From: Bovifimicola sp050309585
GTDB lineage: Bacteria; Bacillota; Clostridia; Lachnospirales; Lachnospiraceae
Direction: 5' to 3'
DNA: 64,000 nucleotides
Assembly: GCA_050309585.1 (NCBI GenBank)
Contig: JBNRML010000077.1
Span: 1-64,000, forward strand
Shown here: in pieces, positions 16,801 through 25,318 of the stretch
Numbering within the stretch: position 1 is the stretch's first letter
How the letters are laid out: each line of letters begins with the position of its first letter
The notes under the pieces: generated by a model
Told to the model about the DNA's origin: nothing
Databases searched by the model: none
What the model saw: only the letters and a program-made list of their open reading frames with translations
Program-made: the position numbers and the translations under genes

Positions 16801-18861
16801 CTATATTTCCTTCTGTTCTTCCATTTCTCCAACAACGTTCTTAACAATGTTCTTTGCTTCACTTATTGTAACATTTTCAAGCTGGGCACCTGCCGTATCA
16901 AGATGTCCACCTCCGCCAAGCTTCTCCATAATAAGCTGAACACTGACATCTCCCATGGAACGGGCACTTATATAAATCTTATTATTGTGTTCAGTAAGTA
17001 CAAAGGATGCCTTAACTTCGTTAATGTTCAGAAGTTCATTTGCTATCTGGGCGCCCAAAACAGTCGGACTGTCAATTCCTTCTGAAGGACATACCGTAAT
17101 GGCATATACATCGTTGAATGATTCTGCTGCACTTATTGCTGCAGCCTTAGCCTTATAATCACTAAACGACTCTCTAAAGAGCATTCTCACCCTTGTCACA
17201 TCTGCACCACTCTTTCTCAAAAATGCAGCCGCCTCAAAGGTTCTTGCGCCTGTATTTTTTGAGAAATTATTTGTATCAATCATAATACCTCCATACATTG
17301 CCTCTGCCTCAAGTGGTTTTAGCTTAATTCCATCACCGAAATACTGCAAAATCTCAGCAACCATTTCGGATGTTGATGATGCATATGGTTCGATATATGA
17401 TAATGCTGCATTTTCTATCGTATCACTGCTTCTTCTGTGGTGATCCAAAACCACAATATCCTTTGCCCTGCCTAAAATTTCCGGACACTCAACATAACTA
17501 GGTCTGCTTACATCCTCAACCACAATAACTGTATCCTGATTCACAAGTTCAATGGCTTCTTCACTGTTGATAATCATATTTTCTTCATAATCTTCACTAT
17601 TTGTAAATTTTTCAAGCATAGGTCTTATTGACGTTGTAATTTCATTTATGACAATATGGGCCTGTTTTCCAATGGATTTTGCTGCCACATAAATACCTAT
17701 TGCTGCCCCAAAAGAGTCTATATCACCAATCTTATGCCCCATTATAATAATCTTTTCTCTCGCCTCAAGCAGTTCCCGAAGTGCATGAGCCTTAACTCTT
17801 GATTTTACACGGGTATTCTTTTCTACCTGTTTCGATTTTCCACCGTAGAAATAAATCTTTTCTTTATCCTTGACAACAGCCTGGTCACCACCACGTCCCA
17901 GTGCCATATCAATAGCCACACGTGAGTAATCGCAGTTCTGTGTATATTCGTCTCCATTCACACCAAGACCAATGCTGATGGTTACTGCCATTTCATTTCC
18001 AATATTTACACTCTTTACCTCATCAAGAATCGAAAACTTGTTGCTCTGTAAAACTGATACATATTTTTGCTTTATGGCTATAAAATATTTATCCTTTTCC
18101 AATTTCTTAATGACTGCATTATATGCTGAAAAATACTTATTGATTTTTCTGTCAATCAAAGCAATCAAAAGAGACTGTCTTACATTCTCAACACTCTCCA
18201 GTGCGTCATCATAATTGTCAATGTAAATGAGCCCGGCCACCATTCTCTGCTCAATATTTTCCTTCGCAAGTCTGGTTATTTCTGTCTCGTCAAAAAGATA
18301 AATGGAAATAAGATAATCCTCATCGCTGTTATTTGATGAAAATTCCTCGTCCACATCAATTTTTTTAAATTCTACTCTGTAATTTCTATTTTCATATGAA
18401 CATTTAATTGGCTCTTTTTTGCCATCTTCTTCAGAAAACTCTAAAACCTCACGGCTTATTTCCGGAAATACGTCTGATACATATTTAAACTTTCCATTTT
18501 GCGTGATTTCCCTCAATGCATCATTTGCCCATAGAAATCTCCCGTTTCTGTCAATAAGAACATTGGGAACTTCCATACCCTTTATCAGTTTTTTCTGAAC
18601 CTGGGTATAATCCATGGCAAAATCAACCATTTCCTGCAAATATCTGTTTTTGCTGTACATAAAATATCCTAATGACAGCACAAAATACAGACTGGTAACA
18701 CCACTTACACAAAATCCAATCTGCACATTCTCAAAATAAAACCATATATTGATAAGAGCAAGTATTCCGGTAAAATACATGGGCAGTTTAAAATAAAAAG
18801 CCGTATGACCATTAATTCTACTCTTAACGAGATTATCTTTCTTTTTATTTTCCTTATCCAT
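16801..18861 (-). CDS. gdpP: Cyclic-di-AMP phosphodiesterase GdpP
   Basis: 686 aa from the ATG at 18861 (GGAGAAGGTT upstream; the 13 extra residues of a longer reading lack an RBS). Two N-terminal membrane helices (about 18-65), a PAS-like domain (about 85-170), a degenerate GGDEF domain (SIGLGVNGDEY, GRGGDQAVV), then DHH (GHKIGDIDSFGAAI, LDHHRRSSD) and DHHA1 (GGGGHLDTAGAQ) domains. The DHH-DHHA1 part hydrolyses c-di-AMP to pApA, controlling osmolyte uptake and wall stress. First gene of the gdpP-rplI-dnaB operon. Confidence 0.95.
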   Translation of the reverse strand: MDKENKKKDNLVKSRINGHTAFYFKLPMYFTGILALINIWFYFENVQIGFCVSGVTSLYFVLSLGYFMYSKNRYLQEMVDFAMDYTQVQKKLIKGMEVPNVLIDRNGRFLWANDALREITQNGKFKYVSDVFPEISREVLEFSEEDGKKEPIKCSYENRNYRVEFKKIDVDEEFSSNNSDEDYLISIYLFDETEITRLAKENIEQRMVAGLIYIDNYDDALESVENVRQSLLIALIDRKINKYFSAYNAVIKKLEKDKYFIAIKQKYVSVLQSNKFSILDEVKSVNIGNEMAVTISIGLGVNGDEYTQNCDYSRVAIDMALGRGGDQAVVKDKEKIYFYGGKSKQVEKNTRVKSRVKAHALRELLEAREKIIIMGHKIGDIDSFGAAIGIYVAAKSIGKQAHIVINEITTSIRPMLEKFTNSEDYEENMIINSEEAIELVNQDTVIVVEDVSRPSYVECPEILGRAKDIVVLDHHRRSSDTIENAALSYIEPYASSTSEMVAEILQYFGDGIKLKPLEAEAMYGGIMIDTNNFSKNTGARTFEAAAFLRKSGADVTRVRMLFRESFSDYKAKAAAISAAESFNDVYAITVCPSEGIDSPTVLGAQIANELLNINEVKASFVLTEHNNKIYISARSMGDVSVQLIMEKLGGGGHLDTAGAQLENVTISEAKNIVKNVVGEMEEQKEI

Positions 18862-18939
18862 AACCTTCTCCAATCCCAATAATGTAAGGACTAAAAACAT
18901 CGAATTTGGAGTTTATTATACCACTATATAATAATTACT

Positions 18940-19785
18940 TCAACTCAACTGATACATTTCCTTATAAATGTCTCTCTTACTCACTCCACGGTCCTTGGCA
19001 ACCATTTTCATGGCATCTTTTTTGTCGATGCCCTGAGACATATAATGCTCCATATGTTCCGGAATGGAAATACTGCACCAGTCCTTCTGTTTCTCCAGCT
19101 TTTTTTCCTCAAAGGTTTTTCCCTCTATGACAAGAACGTATTCTCCTCTCGGCTCCTCCGTCTCAAATTTTGCCAGCAATTCCGATATTGTAGATTTTTC
19201 CGCTCTCTCATGCTTTTTGGTGAGCTCTTTACACAAAGTCATGTCCCTGTCACCCAAAGCATCAAAAAGCTCCTTTAACGTCTGTACAAGATGGTGGGGT
19301 GCCTCATATAAGATAATGGTTCTGGTTTCTTCCTTTAGCTCCTCTAAAACCATCTGGCGCTCCTTTTTATCAGAAGGCAGAAATGCCTCAAACGCAAATC
19401 TTCTGGTTCTAAGTCCGGACATAGTGAGGGCTGTTATACAGGCTGCCGGTCCCGGAACCGAAGACACCTCAATTCCCGCCTCATGACACTGTCTGACAAC
19501 TTCCTCTCCCGGGTCTGAAATTCCCGGTGTCCCTGCATCAGTAATTACAGCAATATTTTTCCCTTCCTGTAATAACGAAACCAGATATTTTGCCTTTGCA
19601 ACCTTGTTATATTCGTGATAACTTGTCATGGGGGTTTTAATTTCAAAATGATTCAAAAGCTTCAGGCTGTGTCTTGTATCCTCGGCAGCTATCAAATCCA
19701 CTTCCTTTAAAATCCTCAAAACCCTGTATGTAATATCCTCCAGATTCCCAATAGGAGTAGCACATAAAAATAATTTCCCAGCCAT
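18940..19785 (-). CDS. rsmI: 16S rRNA (cytidine-1402-2'-O)-methyltransferase
   Basis: 281 aa. Tetrapyrrole-methylase fold with the RsmI hallmarks ATPIGNLEDIT near the start, AAEDTRHSLKLL, TDAGTPGISDPG and VPGPAACITAL. The C-terminal extension (KKDAMKMVAKDRGVSKRDIY) is the usual RsmI HTH-like tail. Methylates the 2'-O of C1402 in the decoding centre. Downstream of the tRNA1(Val) methyltransferase with a 55-nt gap and probably co-transcribed. Confidence 0.95.
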   Translation of the reverse strand: MAGKLFLCATPIGNLEDITYRVLRILKEVDLIAAEDTRHSLKLLNHFEIKTPMTSYHEYNKVAKAKYLVSLLQEGKNIAVITDAGTPGISDPGEEVVRQCHEAGIEVSSVPGPAACITALTMSGLRTRRFAFEAFLPSDKKERQMVLEELKEETRTIILYEAPHHLVQTLKELFDALGDRDMTLCKELTKKHERAEKSTISELLAKFETEEPRGEYVLVIEGKTFEEKKLEKQKDWCSISIPEHMEHYMSQGIDKKDAMKMVAKDRGVSKRDIYKEMYQLS

Positions 19786-19840
19786 ATATACCTCATTTCT
19801 CTCTGTTAAAAGCTAATAAAGACACACTTTACCAGTACTG

Positions 19841-20578
19841 CTAAAATCCATATAATTCATGAATTTCTTTTTTGTAAACTCCCGGTTTTTCATATACAAT
19901 CAAAGGATTTTCAACCTTTATCATTTTCCTTCCGCCTCTCACAGACTCTATTAATACCATATTTGCCTCCTTATCCTCATAGGGATGCACAAACCTGATT
20001 CTCTTTGGCTCCAGTCTGTACTGTTTCAAAGTGCAAATAATCTCTGTCAGCCTGTGGGGTCTGTGAACCATATAAAATCTTCCACCGGTCTTCAAAAGCA
20101 ATGCCGCCTCCCTGACCACATCATCAAGCGTACACAAAATCTCGTGTCTGGCAATGGCCTTTGGCATATCAGGATTTTTTATTCCATGATTATCATCCAT
20201 ATAAGGTGGATTAGAAGTAACGACATCAAAGGAAGCTTTCCTGAAAACCGAGGAAGCTTCCTTTATATCACCTTCAACTATGTCTATTTTTTCTTCGAGA
20301 TTATTCAATTTTACACTTCTTCTCGCCATATCAACACTTTCACCCTGAATTTCCAGACCTGTAAAATGCTGCCCCTCCGTCTTCGCCTCAAGGAGAATGG
20401 GAATAATCCCTGTGCCTGTCCCTAAGTCCAGCACTCTTTCACCAGCATTTACCTTTGCAAAAGCTGTCAACAACACGGCATCCATTCCAAAACAGAATTT
20501 ATCCTTATTCTGGATGATTTTATAGCCATTTCTTTCCAAATCATCCAGTCTTTCACCTTCAAGTAATAAATCAGTCAT
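19841..20578 (-). CDS. tRNA1(Val) (adenine-37-N6)-methyltransferase-like
   Basis: 245 aa. Rossmann-fold SAM-dependent methyltransferase: motif I DLGTGTGIIPILL, and the N6-adenine catalytic motif NPPY (SNPPYMDD). The N-terminal GYKIIQNKDKFCFGMDAVLL stretch is typical of the TrmN6/YabB family. The start overlaps ricT by 8 nt, so translation is coupled. Its place next to rsmI matches Bacillus yabB-yabC. Substrate assignment is by homology only. Confidence 0.88.
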   Translation of the reverse strand: MTDLLLEGERLDDLERNGYKIIQNKDKFCFGMDAVLLTAFAKVNAGERVLDLGTGTGIIPILLEAKTEGQHFTGLEIQGESVDMARRSVKLNNLEEKIDIVEGDIKEASSVFRKASFDVVTSNPPYMDDNHGIKNPDMPKAIARHEILCTLDDVVREAALLLKTGGRFYMVHRPHRLTEIICTLKQYRLEPKRIRFVHPYEDKEANMVLIESVRGGRKMIKVENPLIVYEKPGVYKKEIHELYGF

Positions 20579-21476
20579 CTATTTTTGATTTTCCTTCCTT
20601 GCGTTCCAACGCTTCAAGAGCCTTTAACTCCTCATCATTGATACGCTCGTTATCGTGTCTGCGTCTGCGCTTAAACTTAAGCTCTGACGCCTTGTATTCC
20701 CGAATTTCCTTTTCGTCATTTACTTCAACCAAAACCTTAACAAGCTGTCTCAATACACTGACATTCTGAACTTCACCTTTCAATCCATCTGAGGTAGTCA
20801 CAAAGTCACCAATATTTGGAAGATTTTTATTTAACTCCTCATAGGTCTCTTCCTCATTTTTAAGACAGCACATAAGTCTTCCGCATACACCTGAAATTTT
20901 TGTGGGATTTAGGGAAAGATTCTGCTCCTTGGCCATCTTTATCGAAACCGGCACAAAATCTGTAAGGTATGTGCTGCAGCACAATGGTCGTCCACAAATA
21001 CTGTATCCACCTCGAACCTTTGTCTCATCCCTGACTCCTATCTGTCTGAGTTCAATACGGGTCTTAAATACAGATGCCAGATCCTTTACCAACTCTCTGA
21101 AGTCAATTCGTCCATCTGCCGTAAAATAAAACAGCACTTTATTATTATCAAAGGTATACTCTGCATCAATAAGCTTCATCTCAAGACCATGCTTATTAAT
21201 CTTCTCGAGACATATCTGAAATGCTTCTTTTTCTTTTTCCCTGTTCTGTTCTTCCTGTTCCGTGTCACTCTCGGTTGCAATTCTTATTACACTTTTTAAT
21301 GGTGCACTTACCTCTTCTTCTTTTATATTTCTCATTCCAAGAACTACTTTGCCGTACTCAACTCCTCTGGCAGTCTCAACAATGACATTCTGTCCTTTTT
21401 CTATGTGAAGCTCCCCCGGTGAAAAATAATATATTTTCCCGGTTCTTCTAAATCTCACTCCAATTATCTTTACCAT
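20571..21476 (-). CDS. ricT: PSP1-domain protein RicT (YaaT)
   Basis: 301 aa from the ATG at 21476 (GGAG nine nt upstream); an alternative ATG 15 nt earlier overlaps its own RBS. PSP1 domain with the conserved cysteine signature CGRPLCC...CGRLMCC, which helps bind the [4Fe-4S] clusters of the RicA-RicF-RicT complex. In Bacillus that complex guides RNase Y mRNA processing and affects competence and sporulation. The C-terminus is basic (KFKRRRRHD). Lies between holB (25-nt gap) and the tRNA methyltransferase. Confidence 0.93.
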   Translation of the reverse strand: MVKIIGVRFRRTGKIYYFSPGELHIEKGQNVIVETARGVEYGKVVLGMRNIKEEEVSAPLKSVIRIATESDTEQEEQNREKEKEAFQICLEKINKHGLEMKLIDAEYTFDNNKVLFYFTADGRIDFRELVKDLASVFKTRIELRQIGVRDETKVRGGYSICGRPLCCSTYLTDFVPVSIKMAKEQNLSLNPTKISGVCGRLMCCLKNEEETYEELNKNLPNIGDFVTTSDGLKGEVQNVSVLRQLVKVLVEVNDEKEIREYKASELKFKRRRRHDNERINDEELKALEALERKEGKSKIDD

Positions 21477-21501
21477 CTTTGTTATCTCCATTCCTTCTGA
21501 G

Positions 21502-22494
21502 CTAAATATTATCTCGTATTGTCAAAAACATCATTTCTATGGCAATGTCAAAATTTACATTTGCTCTCAGTCTTACCTTTGCCTTTTCCATTGCCTGTAA
21601 AATATCCTCTATTCCATTATATGAAGAGCTTTCCGCATGTTTTTTAATGGCAGGAATTTCATTCTTAAATATAAGACCGTTCACATCCTTGGATGCCTTG
21701 TACAAAAGCACGTCTCTGAACCACAAAATCATAAGATCGATATAGTCGGTAAATCTGAATTTATAGTCCTGGGCTCGCTTAACCGCGGCAGCCACTTCAT
21801 ATGCCTCCATATCCTTTATATATTTTAGCAATTGTACAACTTCCTCCAGCATACCTGCAAAATCATCTGACACCGCAAGCTCTCTCGCCTTGCCAAGATT
21901 TCCTCCCGCAAACGAAACTGCCACATCTGCCTGATAATCTACCACTTTTTCTCTCTCCATTAAATATTTTTTTACTGTCTCTTTTTTCAGAGGCTGCATA
22001 TCCATTTTAACACATCTTGATAAAACTGTCTGTAACATACTGTCCACATTTTTAGTCAACAGAATAATTACCGCATATTCCGGAGGCTCCTCTATGGTTT
22101 TTAATATCGCATTCTGGGCTGCCACATTCATCATATCTGCATCCTTAACAATATAAACCTTGTAAATATTGCTGTATGGCTTTAGTCCTATATCACTTAC
22201 CAGACTCTTTCTGATATGGTCTATGGACAAAGTATTTGGCTTATCCGGCTCAATTACTATCATGTCCGGATTATTGTCCGTCATAGCCTGAATACAGGAA
22301 TGACATTTCATACAGGGAACAGATTTTCTCTCCTCACATAAAAGCGTCATTGCAAAAGCCTTTGCCATGGTAAGCTTTCCCATTCCCTTTTCGCCATTTA
22401 AAATATAGGCATGAGAAATTTTATTAAACTCAATTGCCTTTTTAAAATGACCTACTATTGTTTCATTTCCTAAAATATCATCTAACCCTGCCAT
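21502..22494 (-). CDS. holB: DNA polymerase III subunit delta'
   Basis: 330 aa from the ATG at 22494 (GGAGG six nt upstream). The longer reading would add residues encoded by repeat element B. AAA+ clamp-loader fold: Walker-A-like NGEKGMGKLTMA, zinc cysteines CEER...CMKCHSC, and the KTIEEPPEYAVIILLT segment. The canonical P-loop Thr/Ser is altered (GKLT), as expected of a non-hydrolysing delta' subunit. Part of yaaR-holB-ricT. Confidence 0.93.
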   Translation of the reverse strand: MAGLDDILGNETIVGHFKKAIEFNKISHAYILNGEKGMGKLTMAKAFAMTLLCEERKSVPCMKCHSCIQAMTDNNPDMIVIEPDKPNTLSIDHIRKSLVSDIGLKPYSNIYKVYIVKDADMMNVAAQNAILKTIEEPPEYAVIILLTKNVDSMLQTVLSRCVKMDMQPLKKETVKKYLMEREKVVDYQADVAVSFAGGNLGKARELAVSDDFAGMLEEVVQLLKYIKDMEAYEVAAAVKRAQDYKFRFTDYIDLMILWFRDVLLYKASKDVNGLIFKNEIPAIKKHAESSSYNGIEDILQAMEKAKVRLRANVNFDIAIEMMFLTIRDNI

Positions 22495-22500
22495 ATAAAC

Positions 22501-22567
22501 CTCCATTCCGCAGACGCTTTGCGTCTGAGCAAATCTATTTGCGTAGACACACATCGAGAAATCAGGT
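22501..22567. repeat. Structured repeat family B, copy 3 (deleted form)
   Basis: Holds only the two outer parts of element B: CATTCCGCAGACGC at the holB side and GAGCAAATCTATTTGCG plus CATCGAGAAATCAGGT at the yaaR side. A new hairpin AGACGC/GCGTCT lies at the joint. It supplies the TGA stop of yaaR (ACCTGATTTCTCGA) and abuts the holB Shine-Dalgarno. Confidence 0.75.
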
Positions 22568-23002
22568 AATTATATCTAACAACAACCCTCGAATTTCGTC
22601 TACAAGATTTAAAATTGCAATGTTATCTTTCTCATCCCTCAAAAGCTCCTCAGCCAGTTTATCAAGATTTTCATCCACAAGCTTTACTATACCATACACT
22701 CTGTGTCTTCCCCTTTTATCCAGAAAATTTTCCCTGGAAAATTCGTGGGAACGATAAACAACCTCATTTAAAAATTCCCTGATAAGCTGTCTGTATTTTT
22801 TCATATCTCTCACATCTGTTTTCTTGGAAATTTTCTTTCCAAGTTCTGATATTTCATTCATAAGGGCAGTAACATGTTCCTGAAAACCCGCTTCCGCAAT
22901 ATTGCTTGCCAGTACAAACTTAAAGCTTCCATCAGACTGCTGCACCTGATTATTCTGCTGTACCGGAGTGCTATTCAATAATTCATTTACTCTCATATCC
23001 AT
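22562..23002 (-). CDS. yaaR: YaaR family protein (DUF327)
   Basis: 146 aa, a helical cytosolic protein of the YaaR family, usually encoded just upstream of holB in Firmicutes. Family features include RDMKKYRQLIREFLNEVV and RGRHRVYGIVKLVDENLDKLAEEL. Function is not firmly known. The last codons and stop fall inside repeat element B copy 3, so the extreme C-terminus (DIIT) may differ from relatives. Confidence 0.85.
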   Translation of the reverse strand: MDMRVNELLNSTPVQQNNQVQQSDGSFKFVLASNIAEAGFQEHVTALMNEISELGKKISKKTDVRDMKKYRQLIREFLNEVVYRSHEFSRENFLDKRGRHRVYGIVKLVDENLDKLAEELLRDEKDNIAILNLVDEIRGLLLDIIT

Positions 23003-23042
23003 GTGACTTTCCCCATTTCTGAGCTAATTCATTTGCAAAATG

Positions 23043-23624
23043 TTATCCCAAAATCATTTCTCTTATCTCATTATAACACACTTCTAAATCAATATTATTA
23101 TATTTTTTTTCTATTCCAAGTTCTTTCAGTTTTTCTTCCGCAAAATCTTTGGAATCTGCCAAAAATCTCCTGCAGACTTCTTCGTATGAAGGATTTTTCT
23201 GATTCCTCTCCCTCATAATTGCACGAATAAGTCTTTCACCATCCTCCACATCTATATAAATCGGCACAACAACGTCCTTTCCATAATAGTTTCTCACCTT
23301 TTCGTAGGATTCCAACGTACCAATCAAAATGTAATCATTTTCCTGGAGATTTATGTTTTCATCAGCAACTGTAAAATAATACCATATTCCATATACAGTA
23401 TTATATGCTCTTTTTTCAATTACACGCCCGTTTTTTTCAAGCCTTAAAAGTTCCTCCTCATCCACAAAGAAATACTCTTTCCCCTGACATTCTCCTTCTC
23501 TCATTGGCCTTGTTGTATACCCCACAATTGTATTGAGAGAAAGCTTTTCATCCTTTATGAGTCTGTTATAAATTGTATCCTTGCCTGATGAGCTCTTGCC
23601 CATAACATAATATATCTTCTTCAT
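23043..23624 (-). CDS. Guanylate kinase-like protein
   Basis: 193 aa. P-loop GKSSSGKDTIY at the N-terminus, then the guanylate-kinase signature TTRPMREGE and YFFVDEEEL. The lid region is shorter and the C-terminal half less conserved than in canonical Gmk, and it sits beside a PLP decarboxylase, as a second kinase-like gene does in many Lachnospiraceae. It may be a paralogue rather than the essential Gmk. Predicted to phosphorylate (d)GMP. Confidence 0.8.
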   Translation of the reverse strand: MKKIYYVMGKSSSGKDTIYNRLIKDEKLSLNTIVGYTTRPMREGECQGKEYFFVDEEELLRLEKNGRVIEKRAYNTVYGIWYYFTVADENINLQENDYILIGTLESYEKVRNYYGKDVVVPIYIDVEDGERLIRAIMRERNQKNPSYEEVCRRFLADSKDFAEEKLKELGIEKKYNNIDLEVCYNEIREMILG

Positions 23625-23668
23625 TTTTCATCCTGTTCCAATTCTATGTCTGCCTTTTTATGGCAGAT

Positions 23669-25150
23669 TTACCTGATTGAATATATACCTCTGGTTAAAT
23701 TAATCTTCCTGAATTCTTCTTTCAAGACGTGAATATGGTCCACTCCTCCTGAATTTTCATCTGACAATCCGTGAACCTCAAGACCACTTAATTTATACTT
23801 TTTAATTAACGAAACTGCCTCTATGCTTATAAGCTCCCCAGGTGCCAGTATCGGACAACCTGGTGGATACAAATATACAAAATCCGCTGATATTTTCCCG
23901 ATGGCATCATCAAGGGGCAGCTTTTCCTTTTCACTGTTGGTGGCCTTATAGACAGATTCCAGCACAATGGTCTTTTGCGGTGCAAAATCCACAATTCCCG
24001 GCTTTTCATCCTCCTCTGAAAAAAGCCGTATGTCCCTGTCCAACTCCACCAATGCCGTAAACAGTCTCAAAAGCCCCTCTTCTGTATCCATTGGGGATGT
24101 CATTGCAATAACATAATCCCCTGAAGCCATTTCCAGCTGCAAATGATGCTTTTCCAGTAATTCGTCATACAGGCGTTTTCCGGAATAAGATGTGCCTCTT
24201 ACGGATATAACAATCTTTGAAATGTCAAAATCAAAAACACTGTTTTTGCCAATGATTTCCCTTCCAACAACCTTTATTCCTGAAAGCTTATCCATATGGG
24301 ATTTCATGACCTTTAACCTTTTAACATAAGGTTCAAATAAAAAAAGGCCATCCATTTTTATTCTATTAATACATTCGTCTATACTGCTCATTAAAACATA
24401 AGATGGACTGCTGGTCTGGTATATCCTGAGAAATCTCTCTACCTCCTTAACATTTGCAAGACTTCCCTTAATATGCAAAAGGGCAGTCTGGGTCAAAGAC
24501 GGTAAAGTCTTATGAAGGCTCTGAATAACGATATCCGCTCCCATTCTGAGCGCCGACCAAGGAAAATCACCATGCATACCAAAATGAGCCCCATGTGCCT
24601 CATCCACAATAAGAGGAATTCCGTATTTATGAACAATGTCTGTAATCCTTTCTATATCAGAAACAACACCCTCATAAGTAGGTGAAGTAATAACCACAGC
24701 ACTTATTCCCGGATTTTCAGCTAATTCCCTTTTCACCCTGTCCGGTGAAATGCCGCCATTTATACCATATTCAGAAATATAATCCGGAGACACATATATA
24801 GGCATAAGTTCATTCAGATAAATAGCATTATATACAGATTTGTGGCAATTTCTTGCCACTAATATTTTGTCTCCCCTTTTTGTGGAACCACATATTGCGG
24901 ACAAGATTCCGCAGGAGCTGCCATTAACAAGAAAATATGTCTTATCCGACTCATAAAAGGCTGCCGCCTCCTCCATTGCAATCCGCAATATCCCCTGTGG
25001 CTCGTGAAGATTGTCGAACCCCTCTATTTCCGTAATATCATATTTGTAAGGACTTACTCCCTCAGAAATATTTCTCTTGTGACCTGGCATATGAAGGGGA
25101 TAGTAGTCACTATTACTGTATTTCAACAAATTTTTATATAAATCTGACAT
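23669..25150 (-). CDS. Orn/Lys/Arg decarboxylase family PLP enzyme
   Basis: 493 aa from the ATG at 25150 (GAGGATTG upstream); four more residues are possible from an ATG at 25162 that belongs to repeat B. Fold-type I PLP enzyme: HMPGHKRN near the N-terminus, NGSSCGILSAI, ARNCHKSVYNAI, VDEAHGAHFG, and the PLP lysine in SLHKTLPSLTQ. The length fits the SpeA/YaaO group of Gram-positives, smaller than the E. coli inducible enzymes. Probably a lysine or arginine decarboxylase for polyamine supply; the substrate cannot be told from sequence. Upstream of the guanylate-kinase-like gene. Confidence 0.88.
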   Translation of the reverse strand: MSDLYKNLLKYSNSDYYPLHMPGHKRNISEGVSPYKYDITEIEGFDNLHEPQGILRIAMEEAAAFYESDKTYFLVNGSSCGILSAICGSTKRGDKILVARNCHKSVYNAIYLNELMPIYVSPDYISEYGINGGISPDRVKRELAENPGISAVVITSPTYEGVVSDIERITDIVHKYGIPLIVDEAHGAHFGMHGDFPWSALRMGADIVIQSLHKTLPSLTQTALLHIKGSLANVKEVERFLRIYQTSSPSYVLMSSIDECINRIKMDGLFLFEPYVKRLKVMKSHMDKLSGIKVVGREIIGKNSVFDFDISKIVISVRGTSYSGKRLYDELLEKHHLQLEMASGDYVIAMTSPMDTEEGLLRLFTALVELDRDIRLFSEEDEKPGIVDFAPQKTIVLESVYKATNSEKEKLPLDDAIGKISADFVYLYPPGCPILAPGELISIEAVSLIKKYKLSGLEVHGLSDENSGGVDHIHVLKEEFRKINLTRGIYSIR

Positions 25151-25159
25151 ATCAATCCT

Positions 25160-25314
25160 CATGTCGGAGCAAATTTATTTGCGAAGACACGCGTCGAGAA
25201 ATCAGGTTATCCTGTTTCTCGACTGCGATAGCTCGAATTGAGGCTCCGTCTCAATTCGTAGTATGAAAAATAAGGGCATCAGCCTTATTTTTCACACTAT
25301 CCTCATTCCGCAGC
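25160..25314. repeat. Structured repeat family B, copy 2
   Basis: Near-identical to copy 1 in the first two hairpins. The third hairpin differs on both strands together (GAAAAATAAGG/CCTTATTTTTC instead of GAAAAATCA/TGATTTTTC), so pairing is preserved. It ends at the decarboxylase Shine-Dalgarno and starts 5 nt from the EIIC-EAL stop codon. Confidence 0.8.
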
Positions 25315-25318
25315 GAAC

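Noticed and set aside
22494..22554. Longer N-terminus for the delta' subunit
   Set aside because: The extra codons lie in repeat element B, and the good Shine-Dalgarno sits just before the ATG at 22494.
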